Position numbers and translations under genes: made by a program
The notes under the pieces: model-generated
The model's database searches: none
What the model was told of the DNA's origin: nothing
Seen by the model: the letters and a program-made list of their open reading frames with translations, nothing else
From: Clostridium swellfunianum
GTDB lineage: Bacteria > Bacillota > Clostridia > Clostridiales > Clostridiaceae
Assembly (NCBI RefSeq): GCF_023656515.1
Contig: NZ_JAMOFV010000006.1
Coordinates: forward strand, 2,605,957-2,669,956
Length of the DNA: 64,000 nt
Reading direction: 5' to 3'
Shown: positions 7,717 to 14,767 of the stretch, piece by piece
Layout of the letters: each line of letters starts with the position of its first letter
How positions within the stretch are numbered: the first letter of the stretch is position 1

Positions 7717-8913
7717 ATTCTTTATTATATATGGTGCTGGATTTCTAGGTTCTCCATTTACAAGTACTTCAAAATGAAGGTGCGGTCCTGTACTATTTCC
7801 TGTGCTTCCCACCGCTCCAATTACTTCACCCTTTTTAATACTTTCTCCAACTTTAACATCTATCCTGCTGCAGTGGCCGTAGGCAGTCTCCACTCCATCT
7901 GCATGCTTAAGCTTTATAAAGTTCCCATACCCAGACATCCAGCCTGCATAAGTAACTGTCCCATCTAAAGCAGCCTTGATAGGCTCCCCCATAGGCGCAG
8001 CTATATCAATTCCTTCATGCATTCTGCCCCACCTCCAGCCAAAAACTGAAGACACAGCCCCTCTAGATGGCATTACAAGTGCAGCACTAGAAGCTGAAGC
8101 TTGCGCTTTATTACCTTTGATAATTACCTTTTCTTGTGCTGCTGTAATTATCTTCTCACTTATAATTCTTGAGCTTATAATCTTGCTATTTTCTAAAACA
8201 ACCTCTTTAGAAACAAGCTTTTCTCCTTCTTTACCATTACTTTTTACTTTACTCTGCCCAACTAGCATTTCATTTGAATAGGTTATTGTTGTTGCAGGCG
8301 ATATTACCTGTTTAGTTTCTGTGTTTCCGGTAAGTATAACAGTAACAATCGGTGTCTTAAACTTTGAATTAGCCTCAATAATAGCTTCATAAGCCTTATC
8401 TATTTCCTGAACCTTCGAAATTAAAACCTTTTTCATAGAATATGTAATACTATTCTTAATCTTACTTTCCTTTATTGATATTTCACTCTTATCTGCATAA
8501 TACTTCTTTACCTTCTCTAGCACTTGCTTTGCCTCGGCTTGATTTCCTACTAAAGCAACTTCTTTTCCATCTGATATTAAAACACATGATTCTACTTCTA
8601 TTTGAGCATTATTTAAAACTGCTTTCTTTAATTTATTTTCATCTGTAATAAAGCTATTGGCAACCTGAGCTTTATTGAAGCTTAATATATTTTTAAGTTC
8701 CGAGCTCCCAAATCTGTTTTCGACATCTTCACTTATAGCCTTTATCATATTAACTGTGTTGTTATCTTCGTTTATATATGCTACTACCTTATCGCCTACA
8801 CGGACTTCATAGGCATTAGCTTTATTTTCGATAATATATATGTAGGACATACCTATAGTTCCACAAACTGCTGCAATTGCTATATATTTTTTACATCTAT
8901 TAAAGAAACTCAA
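7714..8913 (-). CDS. M23 (LytM/G5-type) metallopeptidase
   Basis: The N-terminal hydrophobic segment (residues ~10-30) is a signal anchor. The middle carries helical and beta regions and a G5-like domain at ~195-270 (TPIVTVILTGNTETKQVISP to EKIITAAQEKVIIKG). The C-terminal M23 domain has the complete zinc site: HxxxD in RMHEGIDIAAP, AYGHCSRI, and HxH in GPHLHFEV. This is a cell-wall endopeptidase acting outside the membrane, or a spore-cortex related enzyme. The start is TTG at 8913 with GAGGAG upstream. The preceding 211 bp contain the divergent dnaD promoter. Confidence 0.9.
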   Translation of the reverse strand: MSFFNRCKKYIAIAAVCGTIGMSYIYIIENKANAYEVRVGDKVVAYINEDNNTVNMIKAISEDVENRFGSSELKNILSFNKAQVANSFITDENKLKKAVLNNAQIEVESCVLISDGKEVALVGNQAEAKQVLEKVKKYYADKSEISIKESKIKNSITYSMKKVLISKVQEIDKAYEAIIEANSKFKTPIVTVILTGNTETKQVISPATTITYSNEMLVGQSKVKSNGKEGEKLVSKEVVLENSKIISSRIISEKIITAAQEKVIIKGNKAQASASSAALVMPSRGAVSSVFGWRWGRMHEGIDIAAPMGEPIKAALDGTVTYAGWMSGYGNFIKLKHADGVETAYGHCSRIDVKVGESIKKGEVIGAVGSTGNSTGPHLHFEVLVNGEPRNPAPYIIKN

Positions 8914-9040
8914 TAGTTATCTCTCCTCTCACCTTAAGTAATATACCCAACTTTGTATAAAATATAATTATTTTTCTAATAAGTTCCACTATATGAATAA
9001 AAATTGGCAAGTTGTCCATATTTAAGATAGGTCATAAAAG

Positions 9041-9069
9041 TTGTGAGAGGGGCTATATTTTGTTATAAT
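9041..9069 (+). promoter_or_regulatory. sigma-A-type promoter for dnaD-dnaC
   Basis: TTGTGA (9041-9046), 17-bp spacer, TATAAT (9064-9069), located 55 bp upstream of the dnaD start. Confidence 0.7.
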
Positions 9070-9124
9070 TGATTTATGCGATACTATATATTGTATAAAA
9101 TTAGCAAAGAAAGGTTGAGGTACT

Positions 9125-10111
9125 ATGAGCACTTTTATGTTTAAGAGTAAGGCTCAAGATTACACGCCTGTAAGCAACATTTTCATAGATAAGTACATGG
9201 TTAGAGCCCGCGGGGATTTTGTTAAGGTTTATCTTCTTGGTCTTAAATACTGTATGTCTGGTGAATTAGGGGTTAGCTCTTCCATTTTAGCAAGCACGCT
9301 GCATCTTCTTGAGACAGATGTTCTAAACGCTTGGAATTATTGGAATGATGAAGGTGTTATTAATATGATTCCTATAGACAACATGGGAAACTTTAGCATA
9401 CAGTTTGTAGATTTAAATGAAAAAATTGAAGGCAATGATAACAATATAAACCTCTTGAAAGAATTAAATAAAGGTCCAACAAAGGATATGCTTCAGGATA
9501 TCGAAAAGCTTCTTGGGCGACCACTTTCTTCGAAAGAAATGAGCATGTATGTCGGCTGGCAGAAGGAGTACAATTTCCCTCCTGAAGTTATACTGCTAAT
9601 AATTCAATACAGCGTCTCAAAGGGTAAGACTGATTTTAGATACATAGAGAAAATTGCTATTGCCTGGTTTGATTCGAATATAAAAACTATCGAAGAAGCT
9701 CAATCTTTTATAAAGAGGCGTGAGGACAAGTGGATTAAAATCAAAAAAATTCTAACTTATCTTGGCGCGAAAGATGGAGAAGTTATGAAGCCTCAGGAGG
9801 ATATGCTGGACAAATGGATTAACACTTATAAATTCCCTCTTGAAGTAATCTTTAAAGCTTGCGATATTTGCTTTGAAAGAATTAATAAAGCAGAATTTAA
9901 GTATATCGATGGTATCTTAACCAGCTGGTATAAAGATGGCCTCATGACTCTTGAAGATATTGCAAAAAAGGATACAAAAACCACACCAGCTAGAAAGCCG
10001 AATAATTTTAAACCACCTCAAAACAGTACCTTTAACAACTTTGAGCAGAGAAGCTACAACTTTGATGAGCTTGAGAAGAAGCTTTTAGGATGGGAGAATA
10101 GCGATGATTAA
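9125..10111 (+). CDS. dnaD: DnaD domain replication initiation protein
   Basis: The 328-residue protein has an N-terminal winged-helix region (~10-90), followed by two tandem DnaD/DnaB_2 C-terminal-type helical domains (residues ~115-200 and ~205-285). Each ends in an IEKIAIAWFDSNIKT-like or IDGILTSWYKDGLMT-like YxxxI-x3-W motif. A disordered Asn/Pro/Lys tail follows. This double-domain architecture is usual in clostridia, where it serves in primosome assembly with the downstream loader ATPase. Start ATG at 9125 after AAAGGTTGAGG. The 3' end overlaps dnaC by 8 bp, implying translational coupling. Confidence 0.9.
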   Translation: MSTFMFKSKAQDYTPVSNIFIDKYMVRARGDFVKVYLLGLKYCMSGELGVSSSILASTLHLLETDVLNAWNYWNDEGVINMIPIDNMGNFSIQFVDLNEKIEGNDNNINLLKELNKGPTKDMLQDIEKLLGRPLSSKEMSMYVGWQKEYNFPPEVILLIIQYSVSKGKTDFRYIEKIAIAWFDSNIKTIEEAQSFIKRREDKWIKIKKILTYLGAKDGEVMKPQEDMLDKWINTYKFPLEVIFKACDICFERINKAEFKYIDGILTSWYKDGLMTLEDIAKKDTKTTPARKPNNFKPPQNSTFNNFEQRSYNFDELEKKLLGWENSDD

Positions 10112-11084
10112 GGGTTATCAAGCAGAGATAATGAAAATTTATGAGAACTTAAGGGAATCAGAAGCAAAAGCTTTAGCAAATCGAAGAAAAGAGATTGAGT
10201 TAAAGCTGCCTCAAGTTTTGGATATTGAAAGACAGATTGGAAAACTCAGTGTTGAGGTTTCCATGACTGCTTTTAAAGATATACCAAACAGAGACGAGCA
10301 CCTTAAACTGTTAAGAGAAAAAATTACAGACTTAAGAATGAGAAAATCCGAACTTCTTTTTTCACAGGGCTATCCTATAAATTATTTAGAAATCAATTAT
10401 AAATGTGAGAAATGCCAGGATACAGGCTTTATTGGAGTTCAAAAATGTTCCTGTTATAAGCATAATCTAGTTAAAATCTATTACAAGAATTCTGATTTAA
10501 ATGAGCTTACTAAAGATAATAATTTTGATAATTTCAACATGGAATATTACTCATCAAGAAAGGCTGGAAGCGAGCCTGAAAGTCCAAGAAAAAATATGGA
10601 GAAAACTTTTACAAGGTCCATGAATTTTATTAGAACTTTTGATTCTACAAATGAAAATCTTCTCTTTTATGGAAACTCAGGTACAGGGAAAACTTTTTTA
10701 TCTAACTGTATAGCTAAAGAGCTCTTAGATAAAGGATATCTGGTAGTTTATAGAACCGCTGAAAGCTTGATTCAAAACTTAAAAAACATACGTTTTAACG
10801 GTGAGGAGCTTCTTGAAGATCTTATTATAAACTGTGACTTGTTAATCATTGACGACCTGGGAACAGAACAGATAAGTGATTTTTCCAAAACAGAATTGTT
10901 TAATCTTTTAAACAAAAAAATTCTAAAGAATAAAAAGATGATAGTTTCAACTAACTGCACCCTTGAAGAGCTTCTTCAAATCTACTCTGAACGTATAAGC
11001 TCAAGGCTTCTTGGAAACTTCGGATTATATAAGTTCTTTGGAGATGACATCAGAATAAAGAAAAACCTAAGTAAAGCAAAATAA
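10104..11084 (+). CDS. dnaC: DnaC/DnaI-type helicase loader ATPase
   Basis: The 326-residue AAA+ protein has an N-terminal helical region, a zinc-finger-like CEKCQDTGFIGVQKCSC (residues ~98-114), Walker A YGNSGTGKTFLSN (~190-202), Walker B LLIIDDLGTE (~248-257), sensor 1 in MIVSTNCTLEELL, and an arginine finger in ERISSRLLG. It loads the replicative helicase DnaB/DnaC onto DNA together with DnaD. It overlaps dnaD and is followed by a terminator at 11090. Confidence 0.92.
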   Translation: MIKGYQAEIMKIYENLRESEAKALANRRKEIELKLPQVLDIERQIGKLSVEVSMTAFKDIPNRDEHLKLLREKITDLRMRKSELLFSQGYPINYLEINYKCEKCQDTGFIGVQKCSCYKHNLVKIYYKNSDLNELTKDNNFDNFNMEYYSSRKAGSEPESPRKNMEKTFTRSMNFIRTFDSTNENLLFYGNSGTGKTFLSNCIAKELLDKGYLVVYRTAESLIQNLKNIRFNGEELLEDLIINCDLLIIDDLGTEQISDFSKTELFNLLNKKILKNKKMIVSTNCTLEELLQIYSERISSRLLGNFGLYKFFGDDIRIKKNLSKAK

Positions 11085-11089
11085 CTATT

Positions 11090-11124
11090 AAGCTGAAGTG
11101 AACATAAACTTCAGCTTTTATTTT
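11090..11124 (+). terminator. terminator of dnaD-dnaC operon
   Basis: The stem AAGCTGAAGT (11090-11099) / ACTTCAGCTT (11108-11117) is followed by TTATTTTT. Confidence 0.9.
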
Positions 11125-11137
11125 TACAAACCTTCGC

Positions 11138-11189
11138 TTTAAAATAGTGAGACGATAGCTGGTCAGCTATAAAACCACACTATTTTAAA
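11138..11189. repeat. nested inverted repeat, non-coding
   Basis: A perfect 12-bp outer stem TTTAAAATAGTG (11138-11149) / CACTATTTTAAA (11178-11189) encloses a 6-bp inner hairpin ATAGCT-GGTC-AGCTAT (11155-11170). It lies between the dnaC terminator and the tRNA terminator, so neither neighbour needs it. Function unknown. Confidence 0.7.
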
Positions 11190-11212
11190 ACCTAAGCTTC
11201 AACAAAAAATAA

Positions 11213-11241
11213 AAAATCCTGAACATAACGTTCAGGATTTT
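11213..11241 (-). terminator. terminator of the tRNA operon
   Basis: The perfect 12-bp stem AAAATCCTGAAC / GTTCAGGATTTT has a 5-nt loop and is followed on the minus strand by TTTATTTTTTG. Confidence 0.9.
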
Positions 11242-11245
11242 CTGT

Positions 11246-11322
11246 TGGCGACTCAGAAGGGGCTCGAACCCTCGACCTCCGGCGTGACAGGCCGGCACTC
11301 TAACCAACTGAGCTACTGAGCC
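11246..11322 (-). tRNA. tRNA-Asp (GTC), distal copy
   Basis: Full cloverleaf on the minus strand: acceptor GGCTCAG / CTGAGTC, anticodon loop CTGTCAC (anticodon GTC), T-loop GGTTCGAGCC, encoded CCA. Identical to the copy at 11595. It is the last gene of the seven-tRNA transcript. Confidence 0.97.
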
Positions 11323-11349
11323 ATATTTATTTTTTTGTAATAAAACACA

Positions 11350-11425
11350 TGGTGGGCACAACAGGGATCGAACCTGTGACCCTCTGCTTGTAAGGCAGAT
11401 GCTCTCCCAGCTGAGCTATGCGCCC
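11350..11425 (-). tRNA. tRNA-Val (TAC), distal copy
   Basis: Minus-strand cloverleaf starting GGGCGCATAGCTCAGC, with anticodon loop CTTACAA (TAC), T-arm ACAGGTTCGATCCCTGT and encoded CCA. Identical to the copy at 11701. Confidence 0.97.
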
Positions 11426-11428
11426 ATG

Positions 11429-11503
11429 TGGTGACTCATAGGGGAATCGAACCCCTGTTACCACCGTGAAAGGGTGGTGTCTTGACCGCTTGACCAATGA
11501 GCC
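11429..11503 (-). tRNA. tRNA-Glu (TTC), distal copy
   Basis: Minus-strand cloverleaf starting GGCTCATTGGTCAAGC, with anticodon loop CTTTCAC (TTC), T-arm AGGGGTTCGATTCCCCT and encoded CCA. Identical to the copy at 11781. Confidence 0.97.
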
Positions 11504-11512
11504 ATGTTTTAT

Positions 11513-11587
11513 TGGAGCTGGCAATAGGAATCGAACCTACAACCTGCTGATTACAAGTCAGCTGCTCTACCGTTGAGCCATGCCAGC
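11513..11587 (-). tRNA. tRNA-Thr (TGT)
   Basis: Minus-strand cloverleaf starting GCTGGCATGGCTCAAC, with anticodon loop CTTGTAA (TGT), T-arm GTAGGTTCGATTCCTAT and encoded CCA. Single copy, lying between the two Glu-Val-Asp blocks. Confidence 0.97.
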
Positions 11588-11594
11588 ATAATAA

Positions 11595-11671
11595 TGGCGA
11601 CTCAGAAGGGGCTCGAACCCTCGACCTCCGGCGTGACAGGCCGGCACTCTAACCAACTGAGCTACTGAGCC
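11595..11671 (-). tRNA. tRNA-Asp (GTC), proximal copy
   Basis: Same gene sequence as the copy at 11246, anticodon GTC, encoded CCA. The spacer to the neighbouring Val gene has diverged from the other block. Confidence 0.97.
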
Positions 11672-11700
11672 ATATATTATTTTTAGTAATTAAATCACTA

Positions 11701-11776
11701 TGGTGGGCACAACAGGGATCGAACCTGTGACCCTCTGCTTGTAAGGCAGATGCTCTCCCAGCTGAGCTATGCGCCC
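11701..11776 (-). tRNA. tRNA-Val (TAC), proximal copy
   Basis: Same gene sequence as the copy at 11350, anticodon TAC, encoded CCA. Confidence 0.97.
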
Positions 11777-11780
11777 ATAG

Positions 11781-11855
11781 TGGTGACTCATAGGGGAATC
11801 GAACCCCTGTTACCACCGTGAAAGGGTGGTGTCTTGACCGCTTGACCAATGAGCC
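11781..11855 (-). tRNA. tRNA-Glu (TTC), proximal copy
   Basis: Same gene sequence as the copy at 11429, anticodon TTC, encoded CCA. It is the first gene after the promoter at 11898-11926. Confidence 0.97.
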
Positions 11856-11897
11856 ATATTTTATCGTTTCGACCGCTCTCGCGACCCGACATAGACT

Positions 11898-11926
11898 ATA
11901 ATACAAAAAATCTAACAAACTGTCAA
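11898..11926 (-). promoter_or_regulatory. near-consensus promoter of the tRNA operon
   Basis: On the minus strand: TTGACA (11926-11921), 17-bp spacer, TATTAT (11903-11898). It is followed by a GC-rich leader (GTCGGGTCGCGAGAGC) before tRNA-Glu. Strong stable-RNA promoter. Confidence 0.9.
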
Positions 11927-11989
11927 CAAGTTTTTTAAAAAATTTTTAATAGAATTTTTTTCCTATAATGTGACTGTTGAATTTCTCAG

Positions 11990-12035
11990 TATATAAATAT
12001 AACTATATATCCCCTTATCTAGTTATATTTATATA
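11990..12035. repeat. AT-rich inverted repeat downstream of CoA-binding gene
   Basis: TATAAATATAACTA (11992-12005) is a perfect reverse complement of TAGTTATATTTATA (12020-12033). It is extendable by two pairs, with a loop including CCCC. It probably acts as the 3' end hairpin of the minus-strand gene at 12086, though its U-tract is weak. The rest of 11927-12085 is low-complexity T-rich DNA. Confidence 0.55.
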
Positions 12036-12085
12036 TTCTTATATTGTTGTATTCTTATGTTTTTATATTTTCGTTTCTTATATAG

Positions 12086-12463
12086 TTATCTCATATAGCT
12101 ATTAAGCTCTACAAGTGCACAGCCTTCAACAGCAGTTATTCCATTTTCCTTGCAAAAATCTATTATATCTGAACTTTCTGCTCCTGGCTGAATTAAAACC
12201 TTGTGGATACCAAGCTCATATGCCTCCTGGATAATTTTAAAACCAGCAATAGGGTTAATACATAGATCAATAACATCTATCTTGTATGGAACCTCCTTTA
12301 AGCTCTTATGCACAGTTCCTGTTGTATCTCTTGGGTTTACTCCAGATGCATTAAACTTTGAAACTTTTAATGAAAGCAGTATCTTGCTGGCATATTTGCT
12401 TTGATTTAAAACATCTCCTACGACTACCCAATTTTTATAATTTAATAATTCTTGAGCTTGCAC
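12086..12463 (-). CDS. CoA-binding domain protein (YccU-like)
   Basis: A 125-residue single Rossmann-like CoA-binding domain, with NWVVVGDVLNQSKYASKI (nucleotide-binding turn), an internal HKSLKEVPYKIDVIDLCINP stretch, the segment VLIQPGAESSDIIDFCKENG and the terminal EGCALVEL. This is the stand-alone form of the domain found in succinyl-CoA ligase alpha-type proteins. The ligand in vivo is uncertain. The start is GTG at 12463, preceded by GGAG with an 8-bp spacing. Monocistronic. Confidence 0.85.
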   Translation of the reverse strand: MQAQELLNYKNWVVVGDVLNQSKYASKILLSLKVSKFNASGVNPRDTTGTVHKSLKEVPYKIDVIDLCINPIAGFKIIQEAYELGIHKVLIQPGAESSDIIDFCKENGITAVEGCALVELNSYMR

Positions 12464-12533
12464 AATATCATCTCCATTATTTATTTTATAGGTATATTAT
12501 ATATCAAACCCTACTAAGTAATTACATAAAAAA

Positions 12534-12565
12534 TAAACTGCTCTATAAATTCCTAGAACAGTTTA
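12534..12565 (-). terminator. terminator of hypothetical gene at 12573
   Basis: The stem TAAACTGTTCT / AGAGCAGTTTA (minus strand) is followed by TTTTTTATG. Confidence 0.85.
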
Positions 12566-12572
12566 CATATAT

Positions 12573-13169
12573 TTATTGTGCTTCTGGAAGCCTATCTTCA
12601 ATTTTAGTCGCAGAATTCAACCTGCCTCTAAGAACCTCACTAATAGCACGTTTATATACTTTTATAGAATTTTCTTTTTCTTCAATCTCTCTTCTTATAT
12701 GTTTTATATTCTCGCCGCAGCCTTCAATAAAGCTTTGAAGGGTTATATCCTTAAAGGTTATACTGAACTGCTCCGCATACTTTTCACCGATAACTGATAT
12801 ATCTAAAGGAATAGCATGGTTAACTACTAATATTAGTTTCTTCTCCCATACCCCTCTCTTATTAATACTATATTCATCTCTTAAAACATCCAAGCTAATT
12901 AGTTTTTTTCCTATCCTTTCTTCAATACAATTTATTAATGCAGCATAAAATTTCATGGATATACTCTTGCCAAGCTTAATTTTCAAAATATCTCTATACT
13001 CGATAATCATCTCATCATATTCATTCTCAGGTATTAATTCAATATCTTCCATAAATAAAGGAATAAACTCATCATTTTCTACAGCAATAACCATATCATA
13101 ATTTATATTTTTAACCTTATAACTGCGATTAAACTCAGAAAGTCCTTGATTTACTACTCTTATTTTCAT
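12573..13169 (-). CDS. hypothetical protein, 198 aa
   Basis: This is a soluble acidic protein with no signal peptide or membrane segment. The N-terminal ~90 residues look alpha/beta (MKIRVVNQGLSEFNRSYKV..). The C-terminal ~50 residues are a charged helix (IKHIRREIEEKENSIKVYKR) suited to coiled-coil pairing. I do not recognise a family. The start is ATG at 13169, directly behind AGGAGGAGG; the frame extends 28 codons further upstream without a ribosome binding site. Its stop lies 8 bp from the terminator. Confidence 0.65.
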   Translation of the reverse strand: MKIRVVNQGLSEFNRSYKVKNINYDMVIAVENDEFIPLFMEDIELIPENEYDEMIIEYRDILKIKLGKSISMKFYAALINCIEERIGKKLISLDVLRDEYSINKRGVWEKKLILVVNHAIPLDISVIGEKYAEQFSITFKDITLQSFIEGCGENIKHIRREIEEKENSIKVYKRAISEVLRGRLNSATKIEDRLPEAQ

Positions 13170-13452
13170 AAAAATCCTCCTCCTGTTTGCAGAATTTAGG
13201 TAGCTTATACTGCTCGCTGATTTGCTTGTCGGAGTTTTTTCTCGTGAGCACAATTAAATTATAGTTTAATAAATTTGCTCACACAAATGTAAATTTAACC
13301 GCTCTTTCTAGTTAGTATGTTATTTTACAATCAAAACAGTTTACATTTGCACATGGTAATTTAAAATATTTTGTTAATATATTCAAAACCTTAAGTTTAG
13401 GATAAAATATAAAGATGACATGAAACTTATAAAAGCTAAGGGAGAGATTATT

Positions 13453-14691
13453 TTGAGGCATGAAGTTATTATTATAGGCGGCGGTGCTGCTGGAATGATG
13501 ACAGCAATACTGCTTAAGGATATGGGAATAGATGCAGCAATATTAGAAGGAAGCGACAGAGTAGGTAAGAAGCTTTTAACCACCGGAAATGGTAGGTGCA
13601 ATATTACAAATAAGTATGCCACAGAAGATAGATATCATAGTGATAATCCTGACTTTTTCAAATATGCACTAAATGCTTTTAAAGTTAGTGATACCATAGA
13701 TTTCTTCTCTTCTATCGGGTTACCCCTGACAACCCTTGAGGAGGGGAAAATGTATCCAGTGTCTCTTCAGGCTTCTTCAGTGCTTGACATTATGAGACTT
13801 GCATTATCAGATAGAAATATATCCATATACTTAAACTCAAAGGTTAAGTATATAAGAAAAACTAAGAAGGGCTTTATACTTGAAACTTCAACTAATGAAA
13901 GCTATGAGTGCAGCAAAGTAATATTAACCTGCGGCGGCAAATCCTTAGCACCAACAGGCTCTGACGGCTCAGGTTATGCGATGGCTAAAAATTTAGGTCA
14001 TAAAGTAGTGAATCCTATACCAGGAATAGTTCAATTAAAGCTTCACTATCAGAATTTAAAAGCATTATCAGGAGTTAAATTTAATGGAATAGCAGAATTA
14101 CTTATAGATAATGAGCTTGTAAAGCGTGAGTTTGGAGAAGTATTGTTTACAGATTACGGTATATCAGGTCCTCCAATTTTGCAATTAAGCCGGACAGCTT
14201 CCTATGCCCTTTCAAAGGGAATAAAGACTTCTCTTAAAATAAACATTATGTACACGATGAAGTATGATGAATTAGAGAATTTCCTTGAAACTCATTTCGC
14301 CCTATTCAGCCATAGAAGTGTTCATGACTGCTTTATTGGGATAATAAACAAAAAACTTATACCAGTTATTTTAAAAGAAGCTGGAATAACCGATATTCAT
14401 AAAGCTGCCTGGGACTTAAATTATAGAGAAAAGAAAAATTTGTATAACCTGTTAACATCCTGGGAATTCGCTGTTACAGACACTAATGGTTTTTCAAATG
14501 CTCAGGTTACTGCTGGCGGAGTTGATACAAAGGATGTAAACCCTGAAACTATGCAATCTCTTCTCATTCCAAATCTATATTTTGCAGGTGAAATTTTAGA
14601 TGTAGACGGAGACTGCGGAGGCTTTAATTTGCAGTGGGCATGGAGCTCTGCCTATGTTGCAGCAAACGCTGCCTCAAAGCTAAGCAAATAA
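13453..14691 (+). CDS. HI0933/YhiN-family FAD-dependent oxidoreductase
   Basis: The protein opens with the dinucleotide-binding motif VIIIGGGAAGMMTAILL and contains the family signatures GKKLLTTGNGRCNITN and TCGGKSLAPTGSDGSGYAM. The C-terminal FAD contact is LYFAGEILDVDGDCGGFNLQ and the end is WAWSSAYVAANAA. About 412 residues, typical of the family (BaiN/YhiN-like). The substrate is unknown. I favour a TTG start at 13453, because GGGAGAG lies 7-8 bp upstream; the in-frame ATG at 13420 has no ribosome binding site. Its terminator overlaps that of the convergent histidine kinase gene. Confidence 0.88.
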   Translation: MRHEVIIIGGGAAGMMTAILLKDMGIDAAILEGSDRVGKKLLTTGNGRCNITNKYATEDRYHSDNPDFFKYALNAFKVSDTIDFFSSIGLPLTTLEEGKMYPVSLQASSVLDIMRLALSDRNISIYLNSKVKYIRKTKKGFILETSTNESYECSKVILTCGGKSLAPTGSDGSGYAMAKNLGHKVVNPIPGIVQLKLHYQNLKALSGVKFNGIAELLIDNELVKREFGEVLFTDYGISGPPILQLSRTASYALSKGIKTSLKINIMYTMKYDELENFLETHFALFSHRSVHDCFIGIINKKLIPVILKEAGITDIHKAAWDLNYREKKNLYNLLTSWEFAVTDTNGFSNAQVTAGGVDTKDVNPETMQSLLIPNLYFAGEILDVDGDCGGFNLQWAWSSAYVAANAASKLSK

Positions 14692-14710
14692 GTTCAACTT
14701 TGTTTAAGAA

Positions 14711-14767
14711 AATAAAAAGAATGAAGAATTAAATGTGAAACCCTATCAATTCTTCATTCTTTTTATT
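14711..14767. terminator. bidirectional terminator
   Basis: The 20-bp stem AATAAAAAGAATGAAGAATT (14711-14730) / AATTCTTCATTCTTTTTATT (14748-14767) overlaps the stop codon of the kinase gene. The ATGAAGAA-TTAAATGT arm is shared with the terminator at 7642-7716. Confidence 0.9.

Noticed and set aside
11327-11918. Minus-strand ORFs of 65 and 89 codons across the tRNA cluster
   Set aside because: They are read entirely through tRNA genes and their spacers; the similarity between the two ORFs comes from the tRNA duplication, not from protein coding.
11240-12085. Integrated element or attachment site at the tRNA cluster
   Set aside because: No integrase gene or phage-like gene flanks the tRNAs, and the repeated blocks are whole tRNA genes rather than short att duplications.
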